From assembly GCF_000737325.1 (NCBI RefSeq), contig NZ_CP011125.1:4774001-4838000 (forward strand): a DNA stretch of 64,000 bases. Direction: 5' to 3'. Below the pieces are notes generated by a model, which was not told the DNA's origin, searched no databases, and saw only the letters and a list, made by a program, of their open reading frames with translations. Below are positions 55,725 through 64,000 of this stretch, piece by piece. The translations under genes were made by a program, and so were the position numbers. This DNA is from Sandaracinus amylolyticus (GTDB lineage Bacteria > Myxococcota_A > Polyangia > Polyangiales > Sandaracinaceae). Positions within the stretch are counted from its first letter, which is position 1. Each line of letters starts with the position of its first letter.

Positions 55725-56246
55725 GATTTCCTTCGACTCCGAGAGGGGCGGAGGGGTAGCAGAGGGAGCGACGGCCCGCAAGGGCGCGCCCCGGCGGGGG
55801 CGCGGGCGATGCGAGCCGCTCGCGGTTCGCGTCTCGGTGCGCTCCCGGAGCGGAGTCGGGTGTCCGTGACCCCAGGGACGATTCCAGGATCGATCCTTGG
55901 GTGTCCGTGACCCCAGAGGTCGATTCTAGAATCGATCTTTGGGTGCCCGTGACCCCGGTGGTCGATTCCGAAATCGATCGTTCGTTGTCCGCGACGCTGG
56001 AGATCGACTTCGAAATCGATCGTTGGGTGTCCGCGACCCCAGAAAGCGATTCTGAAACCGGTCTCCGAGGCTCACGCACGCCCGGATCGATTCTGGGATC
56101 GGCGATCGAGCTCGGCGATCGCGCGCTCCGATCGTGGACCGACGGAGGGGCCTGGCGCGTGATTGCGGCCCCCCGGGAATCTCGCCGAGAGCGCCGTCCG
56201 TTTGGGCCCGACGGAGTGGCGTGGCAGGCTTCCTCTCTCGCCTTCG
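55725..56246. other. 522-base region without a gene, divergent L28 / PDZ protein
   Basis: It holds the L28 leader (55725-55800), a GC-rich stretch with no clear promoter, the 42-base tandem repeats (55861-56101) and a spacer to the next start. Short open frames cross the repeats on both strands because the unit length is a multiple of three, but they have no ribosome site and resemble no protein. Confidence 0.7.
55861..56101. repeat. Tandem array of about 5.5 units of 41-42 bases
   Basis: Units begin at 55861, 55902, 55944, 55986, 56028 and about 56070 (partial). Each starts TGTCCGTGACCCC or a close variant, and carries near its middle a small palindrome such as TCGATTCTAGAATCGA or ATTCCGAAATCGATC, then CGTTGGG. 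The core palindrome varies at its centre while keeping symmetry, as if compensating changes occurred. Local AT content is higher than in the flanking DNA. Confidence 0.85.
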
Positions 56247-59018
56247 ATGAGCTCTTCTCCCGACGACAGCACGACGCCGCCCGAGCGTGACGCCCCGAGC
56301 CGTCCCGCCCCTCGCGCGTCGGGAAGCAGGGCGGCGCTGGCGGCGTGTGGTCTCCTCGCCGCCACCATCGCGCTCGTCCCGGGCGATCCCGTCGAGCGGC
56401 CGCAGCGCTCGGAGGCCGGCGCGCACGAGGCGACCACGCCAGCGCCGGTCGGCGCGCCCGTCGGGCCGCGGCCCGCGCGCGGTGATCAGGCGCTCTCGGG
56501 GCGGGTCGTGGATCCCGGGGGGCGCGGGATCGCCGATGCGCGCGTCCAGGCGGTGCGCGAGGACGTCGACGGCGACGTGACGCGCGAGGTGCGCAGCAGC
56601 GCCGATGGTGCGTTCGCGCTGTCCGAGCTGCCCGCGGGGCGCTGGACGCTGCGCGCGAGCGCGTCGGGGTTCGGCGCCACCGGCACCGTGCGCGACGTGC
56701 CGGGCAGCAGCGAGGCGCTCGTGCTGACGATCGCGCCCGTCGCGCGGGTCGCGGGACAGGTGATGGGCGTCGACGGAGCGCCGGTCGCGGGCGCCGAGAT
56801 CGTCCTCGCCGGCAGCGGCGTGTGGCCCGCGCGGACGCTCGAGACCGGCGCCGACGGGCGCTTCGTGCTCGAGGACGTCCCGCCGGGCGTGTACGAGGTG
56901 CAAGCCCACGCGAGCACCGGCGCGGCGCCGCCACGACGCGGGCTCGTCGTCGAAGCGGGCGGGCGCGCGTACCTCACGTTCCACCTCGAGCCGGGCGCGA
57001 CGATGGTCGGTCAGGTGATCGACGCCGAGACCGACGCGCCGATCGCCGGCGCCGAGATCGTCGTCGCCGAGGGCGAGCTCGCGATCGCCCCGCGCGCCCT
57101 GCGCAGCAACGGCGAGGGCGCGTTCCGCGTCGCGGGGCTCGCGAGCGGCGATCATCACGTCACCGTGCACGCCGAGGGCTACGTGCCCGTCGTGGGCGCG
57201 CGATGGACGCCCGGCGAGCCGCTCCGTCTCACGATGGAGCGCGGCGCCGTGCTGAGCGGGATCGTGCTCGATGCGCGGCGCCGGCCGGTCGAGGGCGCGC
57301 GCCTCGAGGTGCTCGGCGAGTCGGGCGATCGCCAGCCGATCGCGATGAACGGCGCGAGCGTCGCGTTCCGCGCCGAGGTCTTCCGCGCGCACGAGCAGGC
57401 GCTCGGCGCGGGGCCTCCGCCGTCGCTCGGCGCGCTCGAGGTGACGAGCGACGTGCCGCCGATCCCGCTCGCGCCCGCGGCGTACGAAGCGCCGGTGGAG
57501 CTCGCGGGCACGCCGGCACCCGCCGCCGCGCCGCGGGTGGGCGCGATCGCGTCGGGCTTCGTGACCGCGTCGGACGGGACGTTCCGCATCGAGGGCGTGC
57601 CTCCGGGCCACGTACAGCTCGTCGCGCGGAAGTCGGGCTTCGCGCCGGGGAGCTCGGAGCGCGTGTGGGTCGGCGCGGGGCGCGAGCGCGAGCGCATCGA
57701 GATCGTGCTCGAGCCCTCGGGACGGATCGAGGGTGAGGTCGTCGACGAGCGCGGCGACGAGGTCGCGAACGCGATGATCGAGCATCGCTCGGACGCCGAG
57801 CCCTGGCCGCGCGTGACGGTGTCGGACGCGAGCGGACGCTTCGCGCTCGACGACGTGGCGGGCGCGGTGACGATCCGCGCGAACGTGGCGGGACGCGCGC
57901 CGGTGCAGGTGCGCGTCGACGTGAGCGCGGGCGGGCGCGAGCGGGTGCGCGTCGTGTTGCCGGCGCCGGGGCCGCGCATCGAGGGACGCACCGTCGACGA
58001 GCGCGGGCGCGAGGTCGCGAGCGTGCAGGTGCGGCTCGAGTCGATGGCGCCGGGCGAGAGCGCGCCGCGCGTGGTGTTCAGTGACGAGCGCGGACGCTTC
58101 GCGATCGACGACGCACCGCCGGGCCCGTGGCGTGTCAGCGCGGATCACGCCGACTACGCGCAGGGTGATCCGGTGGACGTCGACGCGATCGACGGCGAGC
58201 TGCGCGTGGTCGTGCGCGCGGGCGCGAACGTGCGCGGCCGCATCGTCGACGCGATGAGCGGCGAGGCGATCGAGGGCGCGTCGATCGTGATCGAGCGCGC
58301 CGACGGGCCGCCGCTCGCGCGCGATACACGCAGCGACGGCGAAGGATCGTTCGTGATCCCGCGCGCCGTGCCGGCGACGTACGCGGCGACGGTGAGCGCG
58401 CCCGGGTTCGCGGCGTGGCGCGGCGAGCTCGCGGTGAGCGCGACGCGCGCCGGAGAGATCGAGCTCGATGCGATCGAACTGATGCCCGGCGCACGGCTCG
58501 AGGGCGAGGTCGTCGACGCGCTGGGCGCGGTGGTGCGCGGCGCGAGCGTGAGCGTCGACGGTGATCCGGCGCGCAGCGTGCGGACCGACGCGCACGGGCG
58601 CTTCGTGCTCGATGGGCTCGGCGAGGGATCGCTCGTGATCCTCGCGGCGCATCCCGCGGCGGGCGAGGTGACGCACACGATCCAGGTGCGCGCGATGCGG
58701 GATCCCGGCGCGATCCTGATGCGTCTTCCCCAGCGCTTCGATCCCGACGACGCAGCGAGCGAGCGCGCGATCCGGCGCGGCGTCGCGATCGAGGTCGACG
58801 ACGCGGAGGGCGCGGTGCGCGTCGCGCGCGCGTCGGGGCGTGCGGCCGAGGCCGGACTGCGACGGGGCGACGTGCTGCTCGCGATCGACGGCGAGCTCGT
58901 CGAGCACGTCGACGACGCGGAGCGCCTGCTGCGCGGTGCCGACGGGGTGAGCGCGGTGCTCGATCTCGAGCGCGACGGCGAGCCCTTCCGGGTGCGCGTC
59001 GCGCGCGAAGCGTGGTGA
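56247..59018 (+). CDS. Repetitive carboxypeptidase-regulatory-domain protein with C-terminal PDZ
   Basis: A 923-residue protein. A short cytosolic N-terminus leads to one hydrophobic segment (about residues 28-46), then roughly nine to ten repeats of the transthyretin-like CarboxypepD_reg fold, each with a pattern such as LSGRVVDPGGRGIADARV and DGRFVLEDVPPGVYEV. The last 85 residues form a PDZ domain: RAAEAGLRRGDVLLAIDGEL. Such proteins stand at the cell surface or in the periplasm and probably bind protein or glycan. A long loop in the fourth or fifth repeat (about 380-440) breaks the pattern. No protease domain accompanies the PDZ. Confidence 0.83.
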   Translation: MSSSPDDSTTPPERDAPSRPAPRASGSRAALAACGLLAATIALVPGDPVERPQRSEAGAHEATTPAPVGAPVGPRPARGDQALSGRVVDPGGRGIADARVQAVREDVDGDVTREVRSSADGAFALSELPAGRWTLRASASGFGATGTVRDVPGSSEALVLTIAPVARVAGQVMGVDGAPVAGAEIVLAGSGVWPARTLETGADGRFVLEDVPPGVYEVQAHASTGAAPPRRGLVVEAGGRAYLTFHLEPGATMVGQVIDAETDAPIAGAEIVVAEGELAIAPRALRSNGEGAFRVAGLASGDHHVTVHAEGYVPVVGARWTPGEPLRLTMERGAVLSGIVLDARRRPVEGARLEVLGESGDRQPIAMNGASVAFRAEVFRAHEQALGAGPPPSLGALEVTSDVPPIPLAPAAYEAPVELAGTPAPAAAPRVGAIASGFVTASDGTFRIEGVPPGHVQLVARKSGFAPGSSERVWVGAGRERERIEIVLEPSGRIEGEVVDERGDEVANAMIEHRSDAEPWPRVTVSDASGRFALDDVAGAVTIRANVAGRAPVQVRVDVSAGGRERVRVVLPAPGPRIEGRTVDERGREVASVQVRLESMAPGESAPRVVFSDERGRFAIDDAPPGPWRVSADHADYAQGDPVDVDAIDGELRVVVRAGANVRGRIVDAMSGEAIEGASIVIERADGPPLARDTRSDGEGSFVIPRAVPATYAATVSAPGFAAWRGELAVSATRAGEIELDAIELMPGARLEGEVVDALGAVVRGASVSVDGDPARSVRTDAHGRFVLDGLGEGSLVILAAHPAAGEVTHTIQVRAMRDPGAILMRLPQRFDPDDAASERAIRRGVAIEVDDAEGAVRVARASGRAAEAGLRRGDVLLAIDGELVEHVDDAERLLRGADGVSAVLDLERDGEPFRVRVAREAW

Positions 59019-59019
59019 G

Positions 59020-60171
59020 TCAGACCGCGACCCAGCCGCGCTCGGTGCGCTTCGCGCGACCGTCGTGCTCGAGCTTGATCAGGTGCGCCTCGGTGGAGAG
59101 CGCGGCGAGCGGCCACGCGGATCGCGGTGCGTCCGCGTAGGCCATCGGGAGCAGATCGCCCGGGCGCGCCGGCGTCGCGTGCGCGGTGAGCGCATCGAGC
59201 ACGCGGCGCTCGCGCGCGAGCCGGTGCTCGACGTAGCGCTCGAGCACGATCCCCGGCGGTCGCATCACGCCGCCGTGCGCGGGCACGATCGCGCGCGCGT
59301 CGAGCGCTGCGAGACGACGCAGCGACTCGAGATAGAGCGCCATGTCGCCGTCGCCGGGCTCCACCAGGATCGTGCCCACGCCCGCGATCATGTCGCCCGC
59401 GATGAGCGCGCCCGATCGCTCGTCGAGGAAGCACAGATGCCCCGGCGCGTGCCCCGGCGTCAGCACCGCGCGCAGCGTGATCGGCTCGCCGCCATCGAGC
59501 ACGATCCGCGAGCCGTCGGCGAGGCTCGGCTCGAACGTGATCCCGCGCGGGGTGCGGCGCGCGGTCTCGGGATGCGCGACCAGCGGCGCAGCGAGCGCGT
59601 CGCGCAGCGCACGCGCGCCCGAGACGTGATCGACGTGGTGGTGGGTCGCGGCGATCGCGCGCAGCGTGATCCCGGTGGCCTCGAGCGCGCCGACCCACTC
59701 TGCGACGCGATCGAGCTCACTGCGATCGGGCGTCGCCGGCTCGATCAGGACCGCGTCGCGCGATCCGATCACGAAGAGGTTCGTGTGCTGCGCGGGCGGG
59801 AGCGTCGGCGTGCGCACCGCGATCATCCGCAGCGACGGCGCGATCTCGATCGACGTCTCGCCTTCGATCGGCGCGAGCACGATCGCATCGCGCGCGATCC
59901 CGCGGACCACGCTCGCCGCATCAGCCGTGAGCGCGATCTCCGCCCTCCCCCACTGCGCGCGCAGCGCGTCGAGCGTGTGCCACGCGAGCGGCGGCGCCAC
60001 GGGATGCTCGCTCGCGGACTCGACGCGCTCGATCACCAGCTCGTCGCGCTGCTCGACGACGCCGATCGTGTCCCCGTCGCGCGGCAGATCCCAGCGCTCG
60101 CCGAGCGGCAGATCGTCGCGGCGCGCGAGCAGGATCGCGCGCCCGTCGATCACCACCCGCGCGGGCATCAC
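59020..60171 (-). CDS. MBL-fold metallohydrolase
   Basis: A 383-residue protein. The C-terminal two thirds are a metallo-beta-lactamase fold: ATHHHVDHVSGARA (HxHxDH), TPGHAPGHLCFLDE, LIAGDMIAGVGTI and IVPAHGGVMRPPG, followed by a winged-helix-like tail, as in the LACTB2/glyoxalase-II-like group. The first 120 residues (MPARVVIDGRAILLARRDD on) look like a decayed NUDIX-like domain, an arrangement known for such hydrolases. Its ATG overlaps by four bases the stop of the MglA-like GTPase gene upstream, so the two are co-translated. Substrate unknown; thioester or RNA hydrolysis are both possible. Confidence 0.87.
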   Translation of the reverse strand: MMPARVVIDGRAILLARRDDLPLGERWDLPRDGDTIGVVEQRDELVIERVESASEHPVAPPLAWHTLDALRAQWGRAEIALTADAASVVRGIARDAIVLAPIEGETSIEIAPSLRMIAVRTPTLPPAQHTNLFVIGSRDAVLIEPATPDRSELDRVAEWVGALEATGITLRAIAATHHHVDHVSGARALRDALAAPLVAHPETARRTPRGITFEPSLADGSRIVLDGGEPITLRAVLTPGHAPGHLCFLDERSGALIAGDMIAGVGTILVEPGDGDMALYLESLRRLAALDARAIVPAHGGVMRPPGIVLERYVEHRLARERRVLDALTAHATPARPGDLLPMAYADAPRSAWPLAALSTEAHLIKLEHDGRAKRTERGWVAV

Positions 60172-60887
60172 TCCTCGTCGCCGACCGCCGGCACCTTCGG
60201 CGGCGGCGGGATCGCCGGCCCCTCCTCGGTCGACGTGCGCGGGTACATCGATGCACGCCGGCCCGGGAGGATCGACGGCGAGCGCCCCTCGCGCGCCTTC
60301 GTCGGATCACCGACGAGCGCGAGGCACTGCTTCAGCACCGTCTTGAGCGTCTCGGTCACGCCCAGGCCGCGCACCGCGATCGCCTCGAACTCCGCCACGC
60401 CCGCGGGCACGCGCAGCGCTTCGCGCAGCTCGTCCACGCTCGAGACGTCCGGCAGATCGCGCTTGTTGTACTGCACGACGAGCGGCAGCCGATCGGGATC
60501 GTCGCCCTGGCGCCGCAGGTTCTGCTCGAGGTTGATGATGCTCTCGATGTTCTGCTCGAAGCGCGCGCGCTGCGAGTCCACGACGAACACGATTCCGTCG
60601 ACGTGGCGCAGCACGAGCTGCCGCGTGCGATCGTGAGCGATCTGACCGGGCACCGTGCACAGGTGGAGGCGCACCTGGTAGCCCTTGAACTCTCCGAGCT
60701 CGACCGGGAGCAGATCGAAGAACAGCGTCCGCTCGCTCTCCGCGGCCAGCGAGATCAGCTTCCCGCGCCGATCGGGCCGGCTGTTCGCGTGGATGTACTC
60801 CAGGTTGGTCGTCTTCCCGCCCAGACCCGGGCCGTAGTAGACGATCTTCAAGTGGAGCTCGCGGCGAGCGTGCTGGACGAGCGGCAT
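60168..60887 (-). CDS. MglA-like small Ras-family GTPase
   Basis: A 239-residue GTPase. The core follows MglA of Myxococcus closely: LKIVYYGPGLGGKTTNLEYI (P-loop), KGKL-like RGKLISLAAESERTLFFD, HLCTVPGQ as the switch II motif replacing DxxG, and VVQYNKRDLPD for guanine recognition. MglA sets the leading pole in gliding motility with the GAP MglB, but no MglB gene is adjacent and a Pro-rich 45-residue C-terminal tail is extra. It may be a paralogue acting elsewhere. The ATG at 60887 gives MPLVQHARRELHLKI; the upstream frame is not conserved-looking. Confidence 0.9.
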   Translation of the reverse strand: MPLVQHARRELHLKIVYYGPGLGGKTTNLEYIHANSRPDRRGKLISLAAESERTLFFDLLPVELGEFKGYQVRLHLCTVPGQIAHDRTRQLVLRHVDGIVFVVDSQRARFEQNIESIINLEQNLRRQGDDPDRLPLVVQYNKRDLPDVSSVDELREALRVPAGVAEFEAIAVRGLGVTETLKTVLKQCLALVGDPTKAREGRSPSILPGRRASMYPRTSTEEGPAIPPPPKVPAVGDEE

Positions 60888-60967
60888 CGGGGATTGCGGC
60901 GCGGAGGCCGAAGTTGTACCCGTACCCGACCTCGGGCGCGTTGTAAAACGGCCTCGCACCGGACCGA

Positions 60968-61318
60968 ATGGACCAACCGAAACGAGGCACGTCGCCGAAG
61001 TTGGATTCGCGCGTGCTCACGCTCTGCTTCGTCGTGCTCTGCGCATGTGGCGGCGCGCCGCACCGCGATCTCGACGACACGTTCGCGCGCATCCAGGTCG
61101 AAGAGGCGCGCATCGAGCACGCGGCCACGGCACGCGACGCGCACGAGGAGTGCGTGATGCGCGCGGGCGCGTGCGACGAGATCTGCGACGCGACGAGCGC
61201 GCTGTGCGAGCTCGCGCGCGAGAGTGAAGATCGCGACGCGCTCGCGCGCTGCGAGCGCGCCGAGGCGCGCTGTCGTGCGTGCGGCGCCGAGCCCGCATGC
61301 GAGGAGCCTCCGTCGTGA
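60968..61318 (+). CDS. Small cysteine-rich lipoprotein
   Basis: A 116-residue protein with a signal sequence (SRVLTLCFVVLCACGG) ending in a lipobox and a mature part that is helical and Ala/Glu/Arg rich with eight or so cysteines in CxxxC-like spacing (ECVMRAGACDEICD, RCRACGAEPACE). Paired disulphides are likely. I do not know the family. Its stop overlaps the GTG of the following membrane protein by four bases, so the two are made together. Confidence 0.7.
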   Translation: MDQPKRGTSPKLDSRVLTLCFVVLCACGGAPHRDLDDTFARIQVEEARIEHAATARDAHEECVMRAGACDEICDATSALCELARESEDRDALARCERAEARCRACGAEPACEEPPS

Positions 61319-62532
61319 GCGAGTGGATCGAGACCGCGCGCGCGGTCGCGCGCGGCACGCGCGAAGCACCGGCGGGATGGCAGGTGATCCGCGGCGAGCG
61401 CCCGGCTCTGATCGACGCGGAGTCGGTGCGTGGTCTGCTCGCGACGATGGTCGCGGTGATCGCGTGGGCAGGCGCGGTGTTCCGCGAGATGGTCGCGGGC
61501 ACGCCGCTCGATCCGCTCGCGCTCTTCATGCGCCTCGTCGCGCTCGCGATGACGGTGCGCGCCGCGCTCTTCCTGCGCGAGCTGTGGCAGCGCGTGCGCG
61601 TGTGGTCGCGCGCGACGTCCAGCACGCTCGTGCTCGCGCCCGAAGGCCTCTACGCGCAGTTGCCCGACGAAGAAGCGGCGGTCGACAAGCACGAGATCGT
61701 CGGCGTGAGCGAGCGCGGTGTGTGGCAGTCGCGCAGCGCGGGGCGTCGCTACAGCCCGGTCTACGTCGTCGTCGCGAGCGCGATGCGCACGCACGTCGAG
61801 CTGCCGCCGATCTTCGACGCGACGCCGGGTGTGCTCGCGGAGCGACTGATGCGGTGGCGCGGCGTGATCGAGCTCCCCGAGGAGCCGCAGTTCCCGGCGC
61901 CGGCCTCGCTCGCGAGCAAGGTCTACGACGACGCGGCGCGCGGCATCCGCGATCCCGGGACGCTCGTGATCCAGCACGGCGATGGGTGGATTCGCCGCGG
62001 CCCGTGGGCGACGGTCCTGCTCGGCATCGCGATCGTCGAGGGCTTCCTCCGGGCGAGCCCGGAGGAGCGCGATGCGCTCGGCGCAGCCGTGGTGTTCACC
62101 GCGGGCATGGCGCTCGTGCTGACGCCGGTCGTGTGGGTCTGGCTCACGCGCCGTTCGATCGCGCCGCGCCAGGGCCTCGCGATGGTCATGACGCCCGCGG
62201 AGCTGCTCATGCGCACGCGCGCCGGCGTGCTGCGCGTGCGGTGGTCGAACCTGCAGCGGCTGAGCATCGACACCCGCGGCCGTCTCTCGCCGATCGAAGG
62301 CTGGGCGATCCATCGCGCGCTCGTCATCAAGCGCAAGGACGGACCGCCGATCACCTACGACGAGGCGTTCCTCGGCGTGCCTGCCGAGGTCGCGCTCACG
62401 CTCTGCGACGCGCACGCGAGCGGCGCGCTGCTGCCCGCTTCAGGCGAGCTGTCGCGAGAGCTTCCGGAGCCCACCGCGGATCGCGGGACGGAGCGCGAGC
62501 CCGGCGACACGAGCGAGCCCGGGGATCGGTGA
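61315..62532 (+). CDS. Membrane protein of unknown function
   Basis: A 405-residue protein with two pairs of membrane helices (about residues 42-62 and 68-86, then 228-248 and 257-277) and two soluble, beta-rich domains after each pair (TLVLAPEGLYAQLPDEEA and LAMVMTPAELLMRTRAGVLR). The repeated layout suggests internal duplication with PH-like domains. I cannot name the family. The GTG overlaps the lipoprotein stop. The last 31 codons are a low-complexity polar tail that runs antisense into the end of the SRPBCC gene. Confidence 0.72.
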   Translation: MSEWIETARAVARGTREAPAGWQVIRGERPALIDAESVRGLLATMVAVIAWAGAVFREMVAGTPLDPLALFMRLVALAMTVRAALFLRELWQRVRVWSRATSSTLVLAPEGLYAQLPDEEAAVDKHEIVGVSERGVWQSRSAGRRYSPVYVVVASAMRTHVELPPIFDATPGVLAERLMRWRGVIELPEEPQFPAPASLASKVYDDAARGIRDPGTLVIQHGDGWIRRGPWATVLLGIAIVEGFLRASPEERDALGAAVVFTAGMALVLTPVVWVWLTRRSIAPRQGLAMVMTPAELLMRTRAGVLRVRWSNLQRLSIDTRGRLSPIEGWAIHRALVIKRKDGPPITYDEAFLGVPAEVALTLCDAHASGALLPASGELSRELPEPTADRGTEREPGDTSEPGDR

Positions 62533-62880
62533 CGCGAGCACGATGTCCCAGGTGAGCCGCGTGCTGTGCTCGCCGAGCTTCTCCACGATCATCTCGCCGC
62601 GGTGGAAGCTCACCGGGACGCCGCGGACGATGCGGTACACGAGGCGTCCGTTGCGCCCCTCGGCGGGCGCGTCCGCGTAGACGACCTCTTCGTCGATCGT
62701 GACCACGCCGCGGGCGCGGATGCGTCGCACGGTGCCCACGCCCGTGCCGTCACGACGCGCGAGCACGGTCACGCGCGCGTCCATCCAGCGCGACATGCCC
62801 TCGTGATCGTTGATCGCAGCCCAGACTTGATCAGGAGACGCGGCGATCTCCTGCGTGAACACGATGCGCTCCTGGCTCAC
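62440..62880 (-). CDS. SRPBCC (polyketide cyclase/START-like) protein
   Basis: A 146-residue single-domain protein: [20 protein letters not shown], then [34 protein letters not shown] and a C-terminal helix, the helix-grip fold of the SRPBCC superfamily that binds hydrophobic ligands in a deep pocket. The GTG overlaps the GreA stop by four bases, so it is translated with GreA. Its last 31 codons overlap the plus-strand membrane protein gene. Ligand unknown. Confidence 0.85.
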   Translation of the reverse strand: MSQERIVFTQEIAASPDQVWAAINDHEGMSRWMDARVTVLARRDGTGVGTVRRIRARGVVTIDEEVVYADAPAEGRNGRLVYRIVRGVPVSFHRGEMIVEKLGEHSTRLTWDIVLASPIPGLARVAGLALRPAIRGGLRKLSRQLA

Positions 62881-63350
62881 CGCCAACGCACCTTCGTGAT
62901 CTCGTACGTCTTCTTGCCGCCGGGCGCGTTGACCGTGACCTCGTCGCCCGGCTCGCGTCCGATCAGCGCGCGCGCGACGGGCGACGTGACCGAGATCGTG
63001 CCCTTCTCGAGATCGGCTTCGTCCGGGCCGACGATGCGGTACTCGACGACCTTGCCGGAGTCGACGTCCTCCATCGTGACGTGCGCGCCGAAGCGGACCT
63101 TGTCGCCGGTGAACGACGAAGGATCGATCACCTCGGCGCGCGAGAGCTTGTCCTCGATCTCGTTGATGCGCGCCTCGATCATGCCCTGCTTCTCTTTCGC
63201 CGCGTGGTACTCGGCGTTCTCGCGCAGGTCGCCGTGCTCGCGCGCGACGCCGATCTCCTTCGAGATCTTCGGGCGCTCCACGGACTTGAGGTGGTTGAGC
63301 TCCTCCGTCAGGGCCGCGTGCCCTTCGGGTGTCATCGGGACCTTTTCCAT
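62877..63350 (-). CDS. greA: Transcription elongation factor GreA
   Basis: A 157-residue GreA. The coiled-coil N-terminal domain has EEIN-like [17 protein letters not shown], the acidic tip [17 protein letters not shown] (the signature that places Mg2+ in the polymerase channel) and the C-terminal domain with [16 protein letters not shown] and [12 protein letters not shown]. It rescues backtracked RNA polymerase by transcript cleavage. The ATG at 63350 is set by AGGTGAG upstream; the GTG three codons before lies within that site. Confidence 0.96.
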   Translation of the reverse strand: MEKVPMTPEGHAALTEELNHLKSVERPKISKEIGVAREHGDLRENAEYHAAKEKQGMIEARINEIEDKLSRAEVIDPSSFTGDKVRFGAHVTMEDVDSGKVVEYRIVGPDEADLEKGTISVTSPVARALIGREPGDEVTVNAPGGKKTYEITKVRWR

Positions 63351-63436
63351 GGTGCTCACCTATCGCGACGCGAGCCTCCGACATACGACGGGCCCGCGCG
63401 CCGAGCAAGGTTTCATCCGGCCGCGATCACACTCGA

Positions 63437-64000
63437 TCAGAGCGGCTCGTCGAGCAGCGCGCGCTCGTGGAAGAGCAGCATCTCGAGCCCACCGGGACCG
63501 CGGTTGAACGAGTAGTCGTGAGGCCCGGGAACGACGGTGAGATCGTGCGCGACGTGGCGCGCGCGCAGGCGCTCGGAGAGCTGCTCGGTGGGCGCGCGGA
63601 ACGGATCCTGATCGCTCGTGAGCAGACGGATGCGCTGCGATCCGTCGGCCGATGCGATCGCGGCGATCGCGTCCTCGCGGCTGCGCACCGCGGGCTGCAT
63701 CGCGCCGACCGTCGAGAACGTCTCCGGATGACGGAGCCCGACCTCGAGCGCGAGCATGCCGCCGAGCGAGACGCCGTCGATGCCGGTCGATGCACGACCG
63801 TGCGCCGCGCCCGGGAGCTGCTCGCGCACTTGCTCGAGCATCGATCCCGCGACCCAGTCGCCCCACGCGCGGATGCGCTCGCTGCCGGGCGCCTCGGGCA
63901 TCAGATCGGGCGTGTACGGGCACACGACCATCAGCCCTTCGAAGCGATTGCGCGCGAGCTCCGCGTTGACGACCGCGAGGTGATCGAGGCGCACCATGCC
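63437..64000 (-). CDS. Alpha/beta hydrolase (esterase), partial at right edge
   Basis: At least 187 residues of an esterase that starts beyond the window; the ATG at 63997 is preceded by open frame and is likely internal. The nucleophile elbow is GIDGVSLGGMLAL (GxSxxG), preceded by GLMVVCPYTPDLM and followed by LLTSDQDPF as the acid loop and VVPGPHDYSFNRG with the catalytic His. This is the order of the Esterase D/PHB-depolymerase-like group. Substrate unknown. Confidence 0.85.
   Translation of the reverse strand, partial: GMVRLDHLAVVNAELARNRFEGLMVVCPYTPDLMPEAPGSERIRAWGDWVAGSMLEQVREQLPGAAHGRASTGIDGVSLGGMLALEVGLRHPETFSTVGAMQPAVRSREDAIAAIASADGSQRIRLLTSDQDPFRAPTEQLSERLRARHVAHDLTVVPGPHDYSFNRGPGGLEMLLFHERALLDEPL

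Noticed and set aside
55861-56101. CRISPR array
   Set aside because: Units are contiguous variants of one 42-base sequence with no distinct spacers, and no cas gene is present.
55901-56290. Short plus-strand frame of 129 codons across the repeat array
   Set aside because: Open only because the repeat unit is a multiple of three; no ribosome site and it overlaps the start of the real gene.
55926-58907. Open frame of 993 codons on the minus strand with 14-residue repeats at its end
   Set aside because: The repeats are only the 42-base DNA repeats read in frame; the rest is antisense to the PDZ protein and is His/Arg/Asp rich without motifs.
60888-60959. Upstream extension of the MglA-like GTPase by 24 codons
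   Set aside because: The added residues are low-complexity Arg/Thr/Ser, and the ATG at 60887 matches the usual MglA N-terminus.

Overview
The window is very GC-rich chromosomal DNA in which antisense frames stay open for kilobases. Several genes point to the Myxococcota, most likely a Polyangia/Sandaracinaceae-type relative. These are an MglA-type GTPase with a TVPG switch, large Ser/Thr kinases of the Pkn type, a PilZ protein of the Myxococcus paralogous type, an AgmX/PglI-like C-terminal domain, and a two-part polysaccharide export outlet (short OPX protein plus separate beta-barrel). I see no IS element, prophage, CRISPR array or rRNA. The only RNA gene found is one tRNA-Val(CAC).

Bases 1-18535 (all minus strand) form a capsule/exopolysaccharide locus of the Wzx/Wzy type. 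Reading in the direction of transcription it encodes a small exported protein, an outer-membrane beta-barrel, an OPX lipoprotein, an O-antigen ligase/Wzy-like protein with a TPR-like tail, a Wzc-type tyrosine autokinase, an AsnB-type amidotransferase, a polytopic membrane protein, two GT4 glycosyltransferases, a WecA/WbaP-role phosphoglycosyltransferase, a Wzx flippase, a third GT4, an FkbM methyltransferase and an OafA-type acyltransferase cut by the window edge. Spacing is tight, with many 1-4 base overlaps. A good sigma70-like promoter (TTGACG, 17 bases, TATAGT) with a perfect 14-base palindrome at the predicted start site lies before the first gene.

Bases 18707-20317 carry exonuclease III and a methyltransferase with stop codons back to back. 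Bases 20387-30086 (plus strand) hold the most unusual region. An M48-like membrane protease is followed 22 bases later by seven genes, every one overlapping the next by 4 bases: a long MoxR AAA+ ATPase, an unknown protein, a HEIGH-metallopeptidase/vWA fusion, an unknown helical protein, a PaaK-like adenylate-forming enzyme and two radical SAM enzymes. I do not recognise this combination.

Bases 30090-43163 contain beta-oxidation type genes (enoyl-CoA hydratase, 3-hydroxyacyl-CoA dehydrogenase, thiolase), a ceramidase-like lipoprotein, a truncated PEP-synthase-like protein beside a SMI1/KNR4-like protein, a kelch-like lipoprotein, a PAP2 phosphatase, a DUF4406-like protein, tRNA-Val and an S1-repeat RNA-binding protein. 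Bases 43270-49361 are a signalling operon of ECF sigma factor, anti-sigma-like membrane protein and a 1329-residue kinase/ATPase/TPR regulator. Bases 49593-64000 carry a PilZ protein, an FAD oxidase, a second kinase with a 5'-3' exonuclease, a lipoprotein, an RluA-type pseudouridine synthase, ribosomal protein L28, a 42-base tandem repeat array, a repeat-rich carboxypeptidase-regulatory/PDZ protein, an MBL hydrolase coupled to an MglA-like GTPase, a lipoprotein plus membrane protein pair, an SRPBCC protein coupled to GreA, and an esterase cut by the right edge. Convergent gene pairs are packed with almost no intergenic space.
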